A stretch of DNA of 64,000 nucleotides from Gracilimonas amylolytica (GTDB lineage Bacteria; Bacteroidota; Rhodothermia; Balneolales; Balneolaceae). Positions 25,223 to 32,911 of this stretch are shown one piece after another. Below the pieces are notes generated by a model that was not told the origin of the DNA, searched no databases, and saw nothing but the letters and a program-made list of their open reading frames with translations. Both the position numbers and the translations under genes were made by a program. The stretch's first letter is position 1; each line of letters starts with the position of its first letter. The stretch lies in the NCBI RefSeq assembly GCF_002911695.1, contig NZ_PQBS01000008.1:1-64000 (forward strand), in the 5' to 3' direction.

Positions 25223-25479
25223 AACGAGTGCCTCTTTAGCTCCGAAATATGTATCAGGTGATTGCCGTGGATATCTCTCATTGTTTTTTCGTACTTACCC
25301 TTCCCAGCATTATTTGAAACTGATTTGGGTTTGACATTAGCTAAAAGCGCAAATTCTTTTGAATTCAGCCATTCTTTGTTTTGGAGGAGGGTATCGTTTA
25401 CCAGTGAGCGTATAAGCTCCAATTGATTGGATAAGCCATCAATTGCATTAATTATTTGTTTTTGTTTTGTCTGAGTCAT
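25219..25479 (-). CDS. Small HTH (excisionase/MerR-like) early protein
   Basis: 86 residues. A helical N-terminus precedes WLNSKEFALLANVKPKSVSN (about 37-56) and a HGNHLIHISEL tail, the helix-turn-helix plus wing pattern of HTH_17/excisionase-like proteins. It may regulate early transcription or direct excision. Overlaps its upstream neighbour by 32 bp. Confidence 0.55.
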   Translation of the reverse strand: MTQTKQKQIINAIDGLSNQLELIRSLVNDTLLQNKEWLNSKEFALLANVKPKSVSNNAGKGKYEKTMRDIHGNHLIHISELKRHSL

Positions 25480-25726
25480 TTCCTTTCAAAAATTCTTCCC
25501 AAATGCTTGGGTGCTTCCTTTTGCTTTGATTAATGGTTCTATTAATTACTTCACGTATCCAAGGGGTTTTGTCAGTGTCTTGCGCTACCCGAATTAAAGC
25601 GGCATGTGAAATTCCAATGGAACCATCTGGCTTGGTAAGAGTGTTAGCAAAACCTTTTAAACTTCTTTGACTGATACCCAACGCAAATTTTAATTGTGAA
25701 TGTGTATTAGGTATTTGATTAGACAT
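25448..25726 (-). CDS. First leftward early gene, Cro-position regulator
   Basis: 92 residues. A helical segment (LKFALGISQRSLKGFANTL, then ISHAALIRVAQDT) has the look of a helix-turn-helix, though no family is clear. It is the first gene leftward from the operator at 25741-25757, diverging from the CI-like repressor, the place that Cro or CII-like regulators take in temperate phages. The function is inferred from position. Confidence 0.5.
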   Translation of the reverse strand: MSNQIPNTHSQLKFALGISQRSLKGFANTLTKPDGSIGISHAALIRVAQDTDKTPWIREVINRTINQSKRKHPSIWEEFLKGNDSDKTKTNN

Positions 25727-25740
25727 AATTATATTTAGTT

Positions 25741-25757
25741 ACTTACACAATGTAAGT
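25741..25757. promoter_or_regulatory. Repressor operator copy 1
   Basis: ACTTAC-ACAAT-GTAAGT, a perfect 6-bp inverted repeat with a 5-bp spacer. It is 15 bp upstream of the leftward early start codon and 46 bp upstream of the CI-like repressor's ATG. An almost identical copy lies at 26250-26266. Confidence 0.75.
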
Positions 25758-25763
25758 AGATGA

Positions 25764-25792
25764 ATTATAGTTAATTAACGAATAGACGAAAT
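25764..25792 (-). promoter_or_regulatory. Leftward early promoter (candidate)
   Basis: On the minus strand a TATAAT box covers 25769-25764, with a weak TTCGTC at 25792-25787, 17 bp upstream. The predicted start falls at about 25757, inside the 17-bp operator, so repressor binding would block it. Confidence 0.5.
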
Positions 25793-25802
25793 TACAGATT
25801 AA

Positions 25803-26222
25803 ATGCAATCAAGCACAATCGAAAAAAACAGTATTGCCGAAAGAATTATTTTAATTAGTAATAGATATGGATCGGCTAAAGAATTTCTTATGAAATGTGG
25901 AATTAACAATTATTCGTTAATTACTGATTTGAAATATGGAAGAATTAAGAAACCGGGATCAGAAGTACTGGCTCAAATTGTACTTGGATCTGGATGTGAT
26001 GGGACTTGGCTTCTTACCGGAAAGGGAGAAATGTATGGAAGCATATCGCCAAGTTCAGATTTGACCATTTCTGAAAAAGAAAAAATGGAAAACGCCTTAA
26101 CGCTTCTCCTGAATTTTGATTTTAGTGAAAGTCGGAAAGGAATTTCAGAAGCGAGGGAACTTGAAATAAAAGTTGCGGAGGCACTTGTACGGCTTCTCAA
26201 AAAACACTCAAAATTAGATTGA
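25803..26222 (+). CDS. CI-like phage repressor (N-terminal domain type)
   Basis: 139 residues, the only rightward gene of the element. The N-terminal 75 residues match the Bacteriophage CI repressor helix-turn-helix family: IAERIILISNRYGSAKEFL, then SEVLAQIVLGSGCDGTWLL followed by TGKGEMYG, a hallmark ending. The C-terminal 50 residues are helical; no LexA/S24 peptidase domain is present, so induction would not be by RecA-driven self-cleavage. It is flanked on both sides by the same 17-bp palindrome, its likely operator. It should maintain lysogeny. Confidence 0.8.
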   Translation: MQSSTIEKNSIAERIILISNRYGSAKEFLMKCGINNYSLITDLKYGRIKKPGSEVLAQIVLGSGCDGTWLLTGKGEMYGSISPSSDLTISEKEKMENALTLLLNFDFSESRKGISEARELEIKVAEALVRLLKKHSKLD

Positions 26223-26248
26223 ACCGAGGCGCTTTTTATTTCTATATT
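26219..26248 (+). promoter_or_regulatory. Rightward promoter under the second operator (candidate)
   Basis: TTGAAC (26219-26224), 18 bp, then TATATT (26243-26248). It also reads as TTG with TATATTTA (26243-26250), near the Bacteroidota TTTG/TAnnTTTG form. The operator at 26250-26266 covers the predicted start. It points away from the element, towards the tRNA. Confidence 0.5.
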
Positions 26249-26249
26249 T

Positions 26250-26266
26250 ACTTACACAATGTAAGC
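26250..26266. promoter_or_regulatory. Repressor operator copy 2
   Basis: ACTTACACAATGTAAGC differs from copy 1 only in the last base. It lies 27 bp after the repressor stop codon, directly after a candidate rightward -10 box. Confidence 0.72.
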
Positions 26267-26282
26267 GAACAAAAAGGAACAG

Positions 26283-26380
26283 AATTGTACACAGTTAAAA
26301 ACATAAAATCTCATTCTAATGCCAATGTACTATGTACAATCGGTAAAGAAAGTAGAGCTATGTACAATACTATGTACAAT
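26283..26380. repeat. TATGTACAAT repeat cluster next to the attachment site
   Basis: TATGTACAAT occurs at 26331-26340, 26359-26368 and 26371-26380. An inverted ATTGTAC lies at 26284-26290 and an ATGTAC at 26325-26330. The cluster lies 52-150 bp from the tRNA boundary. Such clusters beside attachment sites can be integrase arm-type sites; a regulator target is the alternative. Confidence 0.5.
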
Positions 26381-26432
26381 TTTGATTCAGTTTTGGCTTA
26401 TAAGGTTAGAAATCGTTGTTTACGATATCTCA

Positions 26433-26506
26433 GGATCCGTAGCTCAGTTGGTTAGAGCAGTCGACTCATAATCGATTGGTCGGGGGTTCAAGTCCCTCCG
26501 GGCCCA
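26433..26506 (+). tRNA. tRNA-Ile2 (anticodon CAT, lysidine type); alternative elongator tRNA-Met
   Basis: The full cloverleaf can be drawn: D arm GCTC...GAGC, anticodon stem GTCGA/TCGAT with loop CTCATAA (CAT at 26467-26469), T arm GGGGG-TTCAAGT-CCCTC, discriminator A at 26506, no encoded CCA. The anticodon arm and variable region (ACTCATAATCG, TTGGTCG) resemble Ile2 rather than Met. The acceptor stem GGATCCG/CGGGCCC has an A3-C70 mismatch (26435 and 26503) and a U4-G69 wobble; GGGCCCG would pair fully. The altered 5' strand suggests the element's right junction lies within the first few bases. Confidence 0.9.
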
Positions 26507-26518
26507 CTTTTATCATAT

Positions 26519-26552
26519 CAAGCCGCTTAAATTTATTTTTGAGTGGTTTTTT
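26519..26552 (+). terminator. Rho-independent terminator after the tRNA (candidate)
   Basis: CCGCTTA (26523-26529) can pair with TGAGTGG (26540-26546, two G-U pairs) around an AT-rich loop, followed by TTTTTT. Confidence 0.5.
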
Positions 26553-27004
26553 GTTTAATCCTTTGAACATCTTAGTTCAATTTAGCTCTGAAAGCTTTAA
26601 AAGGTCGGGTCAGTTGTTCGATTTTTATATAATGACTTGGAGAGGATAACCACACTATGAACTATATCCCCACGATATAAAAGAAAAGAAAAAAGAAGCA
26701 TAAAGAGGACATGCATCGGCACAGTTATTGGGTAGCTGAAATTAATTTGTGCTTGTTAACCTTCATCCCCTTTATGTTCTTATGGAGATCAATACTGCTA
26801 AGAGAGATCCCCGGTATGTTAGAGCGGTCTCAAATCAATTCCTTACAGAATTTTTTAATTTATTTTTTTGGATCTGTTTTTATCCCTCTATCAGCCACGC
26901 CCCGGGTGGCACGATCCCGGTTACCTAAAAGGAACTTTGTTCATCCCAAATTAGAATTGCTTATTTGCTAAAAATCCGATTATATATCTAACAGGTTTTC
27001 GGAC
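26553..27004. other. Intergenic stretch, nothing convincing
   Basis: About 450 bp of mostly AT-rich DNA between the tRNA terminator and the AraC-type gene. An 86-codon open frame at 26711-26971 follows AGAGGAC but has no protein-like composition or domain. A promoter for the AraC-type gene is expected here but none is clear. Confidence 0.4.
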
Positions 27005-27808
27005 ATGGATTTAGGCTGCCTTAACATATCACCCATTCTAAGTAAGCATACCACAGCGATCAATGAGGATTGTTTTGCCATCTGCTGGATCAAAACTGAG
27101 GTGGATCATATTGAGATCAATGGAATCCGATATACAGATGTAACAAACTCTATCTTTTTTCTGTCTCCTGAACACAATTGGCAAATTGTAAGACAGGAAA
27201 CCGTATCATCCTCAGGCTATGTGCTTAATCTCCCAAAAAAGATCCTGGATCAACCTACTTTCAGTGATCTGCATATAAATCAGGTCAGGCTTTTCAACTC
27301 CAAAGAGATTCCCAAGATCCATCTCTCACCGGGTATCGAAATTCGGATTCAGTCCATTCTGGAAATGATGGATGAACTGATCAGTACACATCTGAACCAC
27401 AGAGAAGAAGCACTCCTAGCCCTGTTAAAAACCTTCTTCATTTATTGTGATGGAAAGTGCAATATTAGATCCGTCATATCTGAGTCTAATTCCAAGGCCT
27501 CACTGGTTTATAAATTCAAAAAATGTATCGACCAAAAGATCTCAAAACTTCATGAGGTGAGTGAATATGCCAGTGAACTGAATATTTCGGATAAGTACCT
27601 GAATGAATGTGTTAAAGAGGTATTGGGAGTTAACGCAAAAAGTCTCATTGATGAACAACTGACCATGCGTTCACGGCACGCCCTCAAATTCACAGACAAG
27701 TCTGTTAAAGAGATCAGTTACGAAATGGGATTTACCTCTCCTGAATATTTTAGCTATTACATCAAGAAGCATCTTGGCCATTCCCCTTCCCGGGTTCGCA
27801 GTACCTGA
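27005..27808 (+). CDS. AraC-family transcriptional regulator
   Basis: 267 residues. The C-terminal HTH_18 domain (about 175-265) shows both helix-turn-helix units: VSEYASELNISDKYLNECVK and SVKEISYEMGFTSPEYFSYY, followed by a K-x-x-x-G-x-S-P-S ending (KKHLGHSPSRVRS). The N-terminal 150 residues are a probable cupin-type sensing domain of the kind seen in Bacteroidota AraC proteins. It lies just upstream of the cytochrome c gene in the same direction and may control it. This is the first chromosomal gene to the right of the tRNA. Confidence 0.85.
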   Translation: MDLGCLNISPILSKHTTAINEDCFAICWIKTEVDHIEINGIRYTDVTNSIFFLSPEHNWQIVRQETVSSSGYVLNLPKKILDQPTFSDLHINQVRLFNSKEIPKIHLSPGIEIRIQSILEMMDELISTHLNHREEALLALLKTFFIYCDGKCNIRSVISESNSKASLVYKFKKCIDQKISKLHEVSEYASELNISDKYLNECVKEVLGVNAKSLIDEQLTMRSRHALKFTDKSVKEISYEMGFTSPEYFSYYIKKHLGHSPSRVRST

Positions 27809-27846
27809 CAGTTCCGAAATTCTAAGGTTTTACCGTGCTATTCACA

Positions 27847-27877
27847 TTTTTTAGCTTACCGTCCTCTGTTACATTTG
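27847..27877 (+). promoter_or_regulatory. Bacteroidota-type promoter for cytochrome c gene (candidate)
   Basis: TTTT at 27847-27850, 19 bp, then TACATTTG at 27870-27877, matching the -7 consensus TAnnTTTG. Confidence 0.4.
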
Positions 27878-27904
27878 TACAAAACAAAAAAGGGTTCATG
27901 TACT

Positions 27905-28891
27905 ATGAGGTTAAATAAATTCATTAAATATCCGATCTATGTCTTAGGGGTTCTGTTCCTGGTTTTGATGTCAGTTCTGACCTATGTCTCAATTGCATTG
28001 CCAAATGCCGGTGAAGTTCCGGAGCTTGAAGTGTCGCTTACCAAAGAAAACATTGACCGTGGTCGGTATCTGTCTTACCACGTAATGATGTGTGCCGACT
28101 GCCATTCACAGCGTGATTTTTCTTTGTTTTCCGGTCCACCAACACCGGGCACTGAATTTGTAGGCGGAGATGTATTTGATCAGTCCATGGAATTCCCGGG
28201 CACCTTCATTTCCGCAAACATAACGCCGTATGGAGTGGAAGACTGGACGGATGGTGAGTTGTTTCACCTGATCACCACGGGTATAAAAAAAGATGGAGAT
28301 CCCATTTTTCCTGTCATGCCCTATCATAGTTTTGGTAAGATCGATCCCAGGGATGTTGAAGCCGTTATTGCCTATCTGAGAACGCTTGAACCGGTAAAAA
28401 CCGATCATCCTAAATCTAAAGCAGATTTCCCGGTCAACCTGATCATACGAACCATGCCGACTGAGCCACAATTTACGGAACGCCCACCGGTAACGGACCG
28501 TATTGCCTACGGAAAATACATGACGACCGCTGCTGCCTGTTTTGACTGCCACACCCGTTTTGAAAAGGGTAATTATGTGGGTCCTCAGGGTGGAGGCGGA
28601 AGAGCATTCAAATTCCCGGATGGAAGCGTTGTTCGTACTCCAAATCTCACACCTCACGAAACCGGACTAAAGAACATGACGAGGGAAACATTCATCGGTC
28701 GCTTTAAGCAATATGCTGATTCATCCCATTCATTGGCGCAAGTAAAACCGGGGGAGTTCCAGACTTTGATGCCCTGGGTGATGTACAGCGGCATGACTGA
28801 AGAAGATCTTGGTTCTATTTACGACTACCTAAGAACTTTGGAACCCTACGAAAATTCCGTGGAGAGATTTACTTCTGCCAGTGCCAATTAG
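27905..28891 (+). CDS. Di-heme cytochrome c, membrane anchored
   Basis: 328 residues from the ATG at 27905 (purine-rich AAAAAAGGG upstream). An N-terminal membrane helix or signal anchor (YPIYVLGVLFLVLMSVLTYV) and two C-x-x-C-H heme sites, CADCH near residue 61 and CFDCH near 214, each start a class I cytochrome domain. Candidate axial Met residues are visible in FPVMPYHSF and LMPWVMYSG. This is the layout of electron-carrier subunits of periplasmic dehydrogenases (for example gluconate or alcohol dehydrogenase type), but no dehydrogenase gene is adjacent. The cytochrome works on the periplasmic face of the inner membrane. Confidence 0.85.
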   Translation: MRLNKFIKYPIYVLGVLFLVLMSVLTYVSIALPNAGEVPELEVSLTKENIDRGRYLSYHVMMCADCHSQRDFSLFSGPPTPGTEFVGGDVFDQSMEFPGTFISANITPYGVEDWTDGELFHLITTGIKKDGDPIFPVMPYHSFGKIDPRDVEAVIAYLRTLEPVKTDHPKSKADFPVNLIIRTMPTEPQFTERPPVTDRIAYGKYMTTAAACFDCHTRFEKGNYVGPQGGGGRAFKFPDGSVVRTPNLTPHETGLKNMTRETFIGRFKQYADSSHSLAQVKPGEFQTLMPWVMYSGMTEEDLGSIYDYLRTLEPYENSVERFTSASAN

Positions 28892-28903
28892 TGGATGTTT
28901 AGG

Positions 28904-29398
28904 TCATGATACTTTAGCAATACCGTTACCCAAAATACGTGAAATGTTAATGGCCCTGTTTTTAATGGCAAGGGCTTCTGCTCTTTTTTTTAATTTTTGA
29001 TCCATTTGCTCAAAGCCGGCTTTAAATGGTTGGGCGAATTTTTTCCAAAAAATAGGTGACAGTATGCCCGAAACCTGACATTTCTGCCTCAGGATACAAC
29101 TGTCTTTACTCAGAAAATGCAGTTCTGTAATTATCTCAACTGTTAAAATCCCCGGAATCAGAAATCCTCTTTTTAACCTGATCTCGTGAAGATAATCAAC
29201 CTTTGTTACTGTAGGAAAGAAGGTCTGTATTTCTTCTTCCAAATTGATTAGGACTTCGAGATCCTCTCCTTCCTTTACTTTACCAGTGACCTTGTTAACG
29301 AAAGGATTCCAATTCAAATATTCCTCAACATCCGTCAGAATTTCCCATACTACACCGGTGTCGGCGTGGATAACTACTTCCGTCATTAACTCCTTCAT
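28904..29398 (-). CDS. SRPBCC-family (START/Bet v1-like) protein
   Basis: 164 residues. The N-terminus MTEVVIHADTGVVWEILTDV and following YLNWNPFVNKVTGKVKEG are the usual first strand and helix of polyketide-cyclase/SRPBCC proteins, with a long C-terminal helix at about 125-150. The fold encloses a hydrophobic ligand pocket; the ligand is unknown. Convergent with the cytochrome gene, only 12 bp apart. Confidence 0.8.
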   Translation of the reverse strand: MKELMTEVVIHADTGVVWEILTDVEEYLNWNPFVNKVTGKVKEGEDLEVLINLEEEIQTFFPTVTKVDYLHEIRLKRGFLIPGILTVEIITELHFLSKDSCILRQKCQVSGILSPIFWKKFAQPFKAGFEQMDQKLKKRAEALAIKNRAINISRILGNGIAKVS

Positions 29399-29567
29399 AG
29401 CTTTGATTCCTTGAATCCCCTAACAGATCCTAACTAATTACTGGCTTTTTGAACAAGCGTCTCAGCATTGCCTATACCCTTGCCAACATCATTATTTATA
29501 TTGATCACAGGTTAAATTATTCTCACCTCTTTTTCTTACAGAATTTTTTAATCATTCAAACCACCAT

Positions 29568-29603
29568 AAAAAAACCCGTACATGTTTCCATGCACGGGTT
29601 TCT
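29568..29603 (-). terminator. Rho-independent terminator of the universal stress gene
   Basis: On the minus strand AAACCCGTGCATG pairs with CATGTACGGGTTT around a GAAA loop (one mismatch), followed by a run of seven T. Confidence 0.8.
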
Positions 29604-29627
29604 ACTTCTATCTATATCAACCGGAGG

Positions 29628-30590
29628 TTAACCGGGTCTTAAGGTCATCAATGGTTTATCAAGATGTTGGGCCACAATGGCTGTTGTGGAACCCAGCAAT
29701 ACTCTTGCTATACCTGTTCGACCATGTGTACTCATCACCACAAGATCAGAATTCTCGTGAGCATAATCTGTGATCTCGGTGTGTGCTGAGAAGCCTTTTT
29801 TAACGATGCTCAGTACTTTCACCCCTTCAGAAAAATCTTCATCACCTTTAACAAGGTAATCCTCGAAGTCCACTTCGTTTCTCTTGATACTGAGTTCCAG
29901 ATCAGGATTGTCATCAAAGTAATAACTGATATTTTCGATCAGTGACTCATATACATCCTTATCATCATCTATGGTCATTGGCATTACTTCCATGCCCAGG
30001 GTGTAGGGCTCAATAATATGCATGAGCACGATCTTGGCATTGAATGTCTTAGCCAGCTCGTAAGCTTCAACCAATGGTTTGGCAGATTCATCTGAACCAT
30101 CAACCGGTACAAGGATCTCATGAATGGCATTTTTATCAAATGCTTTATCGATCGATAAGACGGGTTTTTCAGAATAACGGATCACTTTTTCGGTTATACC
30201 GCTTCGGATATCATCGGTCTTGTGTCCCCCTCTGTTAGCCATTATGATCAGATCATACTGACTTTTATTTCCCTGCTCAGCAATAACCTGAGCCGGTTTT
30301 CGGCCTACCATATTGATCAATTGTCCGCGATGCTCTTTAGGAATGTATTCCTCAGCCATTTCATGGAGCTGCTCACTGGTTTGTTTCATCACCTTAGGAT
30401 AAATATCCTTTTCCATATCAAATGGAACTCCCAGATGTTGCATACTCTCATCGTAATAACTGATGAGCGGAATGACATGGATCAGGTCAACGGTACTGCC
30501 ATACCACTCTACAAACTTAGCAGCCATCTTCAACGCTTCCAGTGAAGCTTCAGAAAAATCAGTTGGGACTAAAATATGACGGGCTTTCAT
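29628..30590 (-). CDS. Two-domain universal stress protein
   Basis: 320 residues from the ATG at 30590, which follows GGAGG by six bases; an upstream in-frame ATG lacks this. Two tandem Usp domains, each starting with a strand and P-T/V-D: RHILVPTDFSE (about 3-13) and EILVPVDGSDESA (about 160-172). The second ends STHGRTGIARVLLGSTTA, the G-2x-G-9x-G-S/T ATP-binding signature. It is a tandem relative of the next gene. Cytoplasmic, general stress response. Confidence 0.9.
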   Translation of the reverse strand: MKARHILVPTDFSEASLEALKMAAKFVEWYGSTVDLIHVIPLISYYDESMQHLGVPFDMEKDIYPKVMKQTSEQLHEMAEEYIPKEHRGQLINMVGRKPAQVIAEQGNKSQYDLIIMANRGGHKTDDIRSGITEKVIRYSEKPVLSIDKAFDKNAIHEILVPVDGSDESAKPLVEAYELAKTFNAKIVLMHIIEPYTLGMEVMPMTIDDDKDVYESLIENISYYFDDNPDLELSIKRNEVDFEDYLVKGDEDFSEGVKVLSIVKKGFSAHTEITDYAHENSDLVVMSTHGRTGIARVLLGSTTAIVAQHLDKPLMTLRPG

Positions 30591-30674
30591 TTCAACCTCC
30601 ATGTTGATTAGCTGTTACGTGAACCTAACAGAAATCTGTGAAGGTTGAATGAAGATTTTCAGCCCCGAATCAGG

Positions 30675-31655
30675 TTATTTTTTGAGATCCGGCTTAATTG
30701 TGATCTGTGGTTTATTGAGATGCTGGATCACCTGTTCGGTAGTGGAACCCAGCAACATTCTGGATAACCCGGAACGACCGTGTGTACTCATGATCACCAG
30801 GTCGGCATTTTCGTTGGAGTAATCTACGATCTCGTGATGGGCAGCGATCGACTTTAGCACTTTGGTTTCCAGTGATACTGACATTTCCTTTCCTTTTTTA
30901 GCCTGCACCAGGGTATCCTTGTACAATTCATCGCCGTCAACTACACTAAGATCATGATCCTCTTGGTCAGCAAAATAGGATTTGAGTCTGCTTTTGATTC
31001 CACCATAAACGGCTTTTTCATCGATCCCGAAGGTCGTCGGTTCAATGCCATGAATATCATGAGAGTACATCTCGATCACATTCAGAAGCTCTATCTTTGA
31101 CCCAAATTTTAGAGCCAGGTCAAATGCCAGCGGGATAGCTGCCAGCGAATGCTCAGAAAAATCACATGGAACCACTATGGTATTGATCTTATCCATTAAC
31201 ATTGTTTCGGAAACGGTCAGTACCGGCGTTTTCGATCGACGAATTACTTTATCTGTCGCACTTCCATGGAAGAAATCCGCAAAATGTGCCCCCCTGGCAC
31301 TCATCATCACCAGGTCGTAATTACCTTTTTCAATTTGATTCAATATGGAATCAGAAGGCTTTCTGTCGATCGTTACGATATACTCTCCGCGATTCTCTTT
31401 CTTTTTTATATGCTTGTTGGCAAATGCACTGAGTTCTTTGCGTTGTTTTTCTATGAGCTTGGGATACACATCCTTATTCATATTCAACGGTACCCCGATC
31501 TTATCAAAACTGTCTCCCAGATATTTTGACAAGGGTATCACATGCATCAGGTCAACCATACAATCAAACGATTCAATGAAGAGATCGGCCGAGGCCAGAG
31601 CAGCATTGGATTTTTCAGACAGGTCGGTAGGTATTAGCACTCGTTTGATATTCAT
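30675..31655 (-). CDS. Two-domain universal stress protein (tandem paralogue)
   Basis: 326 residues from the ATG at 31655 (GGGAG upstream). Same two-Usp layout: IKRVLIPTDLSEKSNAALAS at the start, a second domain from INTIVVPCDFSEHSL, and the ATP motif STHGRSGLSRMLLGSTTEQV near the end. It shares phrases with the adjacent gene (VDLMHVIPL, HGRxGxxRxLLGSTT), so the pair arose by gene duplication. The 84-bp gap holds no clear terminator, so the two may be co-transcribed. Confidence 0.9.
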   Translation of the reverse strand: MNIKRVLIPTDLSEKSNAALASADLFIESFDCMVDLMHVIPLSKYLGDSFDKIGVPLNMNKDVYPKLIEKQRKELSAFANKHIKKKENRGEYIVTIDRKPSDSILNQIEKGNYDLVMMSARGAHFADFFHGSATDKVIRRSKTPVLTVSETMLMDKINTIVVPCDFSEHSLAAIPLAFDLALKFGSKIELLNVIEMYSHDIHGIEPTTFGIDEKAVYGGIKSRLKSYFADQEDHDLSVVDGDELYKDTLVQAKKGKEMSVSLETKVLKSIAAHHEIVDYSNENADLVIMSTHGRSGLSRMLLGSTTEQVIQHLNKPQITIKPDLKK

Positions 31656-31765
31656 TTGGACTCCCATTTTGGATTTACGTTATACCTTAAAATATATCAG
31701 TCCCTGTTAATCTTACAAACCATTATCGTACTTGTTGTAAAATTCCTTGAACAAACTTGAAGGTC

Positions 31766-32911
31766 CTACTTGTCACGTAGACGCTCCAGGCCACCTACCA
31801 TCACTATACCAACTAAAATTCCAATGACACCGCCCCAAACATTTGGAGAATCCTCTTCTTTTGAACCGACCCATCCGGGTATGAAAGGCTCAGATCTGAT
31901 CATTTTGTTTTTGACCGTCTGGATCTCAACCTGCTTCATCTCATCAAATGTAGAATCCGCATTTTTGATCTCTCCCAGTCTTTTATACTCCGGAAGGTTT
32001 TCATTTGGCGGTTCACTCTTCAGTTCCTGAACGATCGGGTCATCCATATAAACCACATCTGATACACTTACTTTTTGCACATATTCTCTATGCTGATAGG
32101 GCCAGATCACATATAATGAACCTATAAGAAAACCGATCAGTACTGCAATGGTCTGTGGGTGATATTTTGATAACAACCAGGACAGAAACCGTGAGAACAG
32201 GGCAAGTCCAACCACCGCTCCTAAAATAAAAGGAAGCAGTCCGATCAGTCCATCCATGGTTTCAACTCCACCCAGCATTCCGATCTGAGATAGCAGGTAG
32301 TCATATTTTCTCATGATAAGTAAGAGGTATGAACCTGAGATTCCGGGCAGTATCATCGCACAGATCGCGATGGATCCACTTAAAAACACAAACGCCGGAT
32401 GTTCGGGAGTATCAGCCGGTACCAGAGAAACGATCCAGATGCCAAATGCTACTCCGATTATCAATGCCACGACTTCAGCTTTTGTAAATCGCTCAAGGGC
32501 TTTGATCAGGATATAGATCGACCCGAGGATCAGCCCAAAGAAAAGTCCAAATACGATCTCCGGATGAGTAAACATATAGACCTGCAAGGGCACCACCTTT
32601 GTGAAAAACCCAAGTGCCGCAAATATTCCGGCAAATAAAAATACCAAAAACAACAGGTGGATCTCATTGAATGCCTCTTTCCACTTCAGCCTGAAGAATA
32701 ATTTTATGAATCTGACATTTACGCTCTTTATCGCATTCAGTAAGCGCTCGTATATGCCCACTATCAGTGCCATGGTCCCACCACTTACACCGGGTACAAT
32801 ATCCGCAGATCCCATCAAAAAACCCTTCAGGGCTAAAAATGGGGCTTCTTTTAAGGTTGTGATATCTTCAGATCGATTCGCCTTTTGATCAGCCAAGTTT
32901 ATTCTCCCCAC
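31766..32911 (-). CDS. DUF368 protein, PopT-type polyprenyl-phosphate transporter
   Basis: 381 residues, about ten transmembrane segments. The family signature GSADIVPGVSGGTMALIVG is near residue 34, repeated as a variant in CAMILPGISGSYLLL near 195. DUF368 proteins (PopT) are reported to return undecaprenyl phosphate to the cytoplasmic face for cell-wall synthesis. An extra acidic loop of about 75 residues before the last helix is unusual. The start is a GTG 13 bp inside the end of pcm, so the two are translationally coupled. Confidence 0.82.
   Translation of the reverse strand: MGRINLADQKANRSEDITTLKEAPFLALKGFLMGSADIVPGVSGGTMALIVGIYERLLNAIKSVNVRFIKLFFRLKWKEAFNEIHLLFLVFLFAGIFAALGFFTKVVPLQVYMFTHPEIVFGLFFGLILGSIYILIKALERFTKAEVVALIIGVAFGIWIVSLVPADTPEHPAFVFLSGSIAICAMILPGISGSYLLLIMRKYDYLLSQIGMLGGVETMDGLIGLLPFILGAVVGLALFSRFLSWLLSKYHPQTIAVLIGFLIGSLYVIWPYQHREYVQKVSVSDVVYMDDPIVQELKSEPPNENLPEYKRLGEIKNADSTFDEMKQVEIQTVKNKMIRSEPFIPGWVGSKEEDSPNVWGGVIGILVGIVMVGGLERLRDK

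Larger units (their letters stand above)
721..26440 (-). mobile_element. Integrated temperate element, probable tailless membrane-containing provirus (left end outside window)
   Basis: Seen: about 30 tightly packed genes on one strand with 1-4 bp overlaps, a CI-like repressor at the right end, primase-helicase, a lysis group, beta-rich candidate capsid proteins and about ten small proteins with C-terminal membrane anchors. The right boundary falls in the 5' part of a tRNA gene. No terminase, portal or tail gene is recognisable. Known: temperate tailless viruses with internal membranes (PRD1, PM2, P23-77, FLiP, Salisaeta phage SSIP-1 types) carry many small membrane proteins and no tail genes. 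Inferred: this is a provirus of such a type. No integrase is visible, and the left attachment site is not in the window. Confidence 0.72.

Noticed and set aside
26219-26455. 78-residue open frame downstream of the repressor
   Set aside because: It runs through operator 2, the repeat cluster and into the tRNA gene.
26711-26971. 86-residue open frame after AGAGGAC
   Set aside because: Good ribosome site by chance, but no coherent domain, odd composition, no homology I can recognise; it lies in an otherwise empty spacer.
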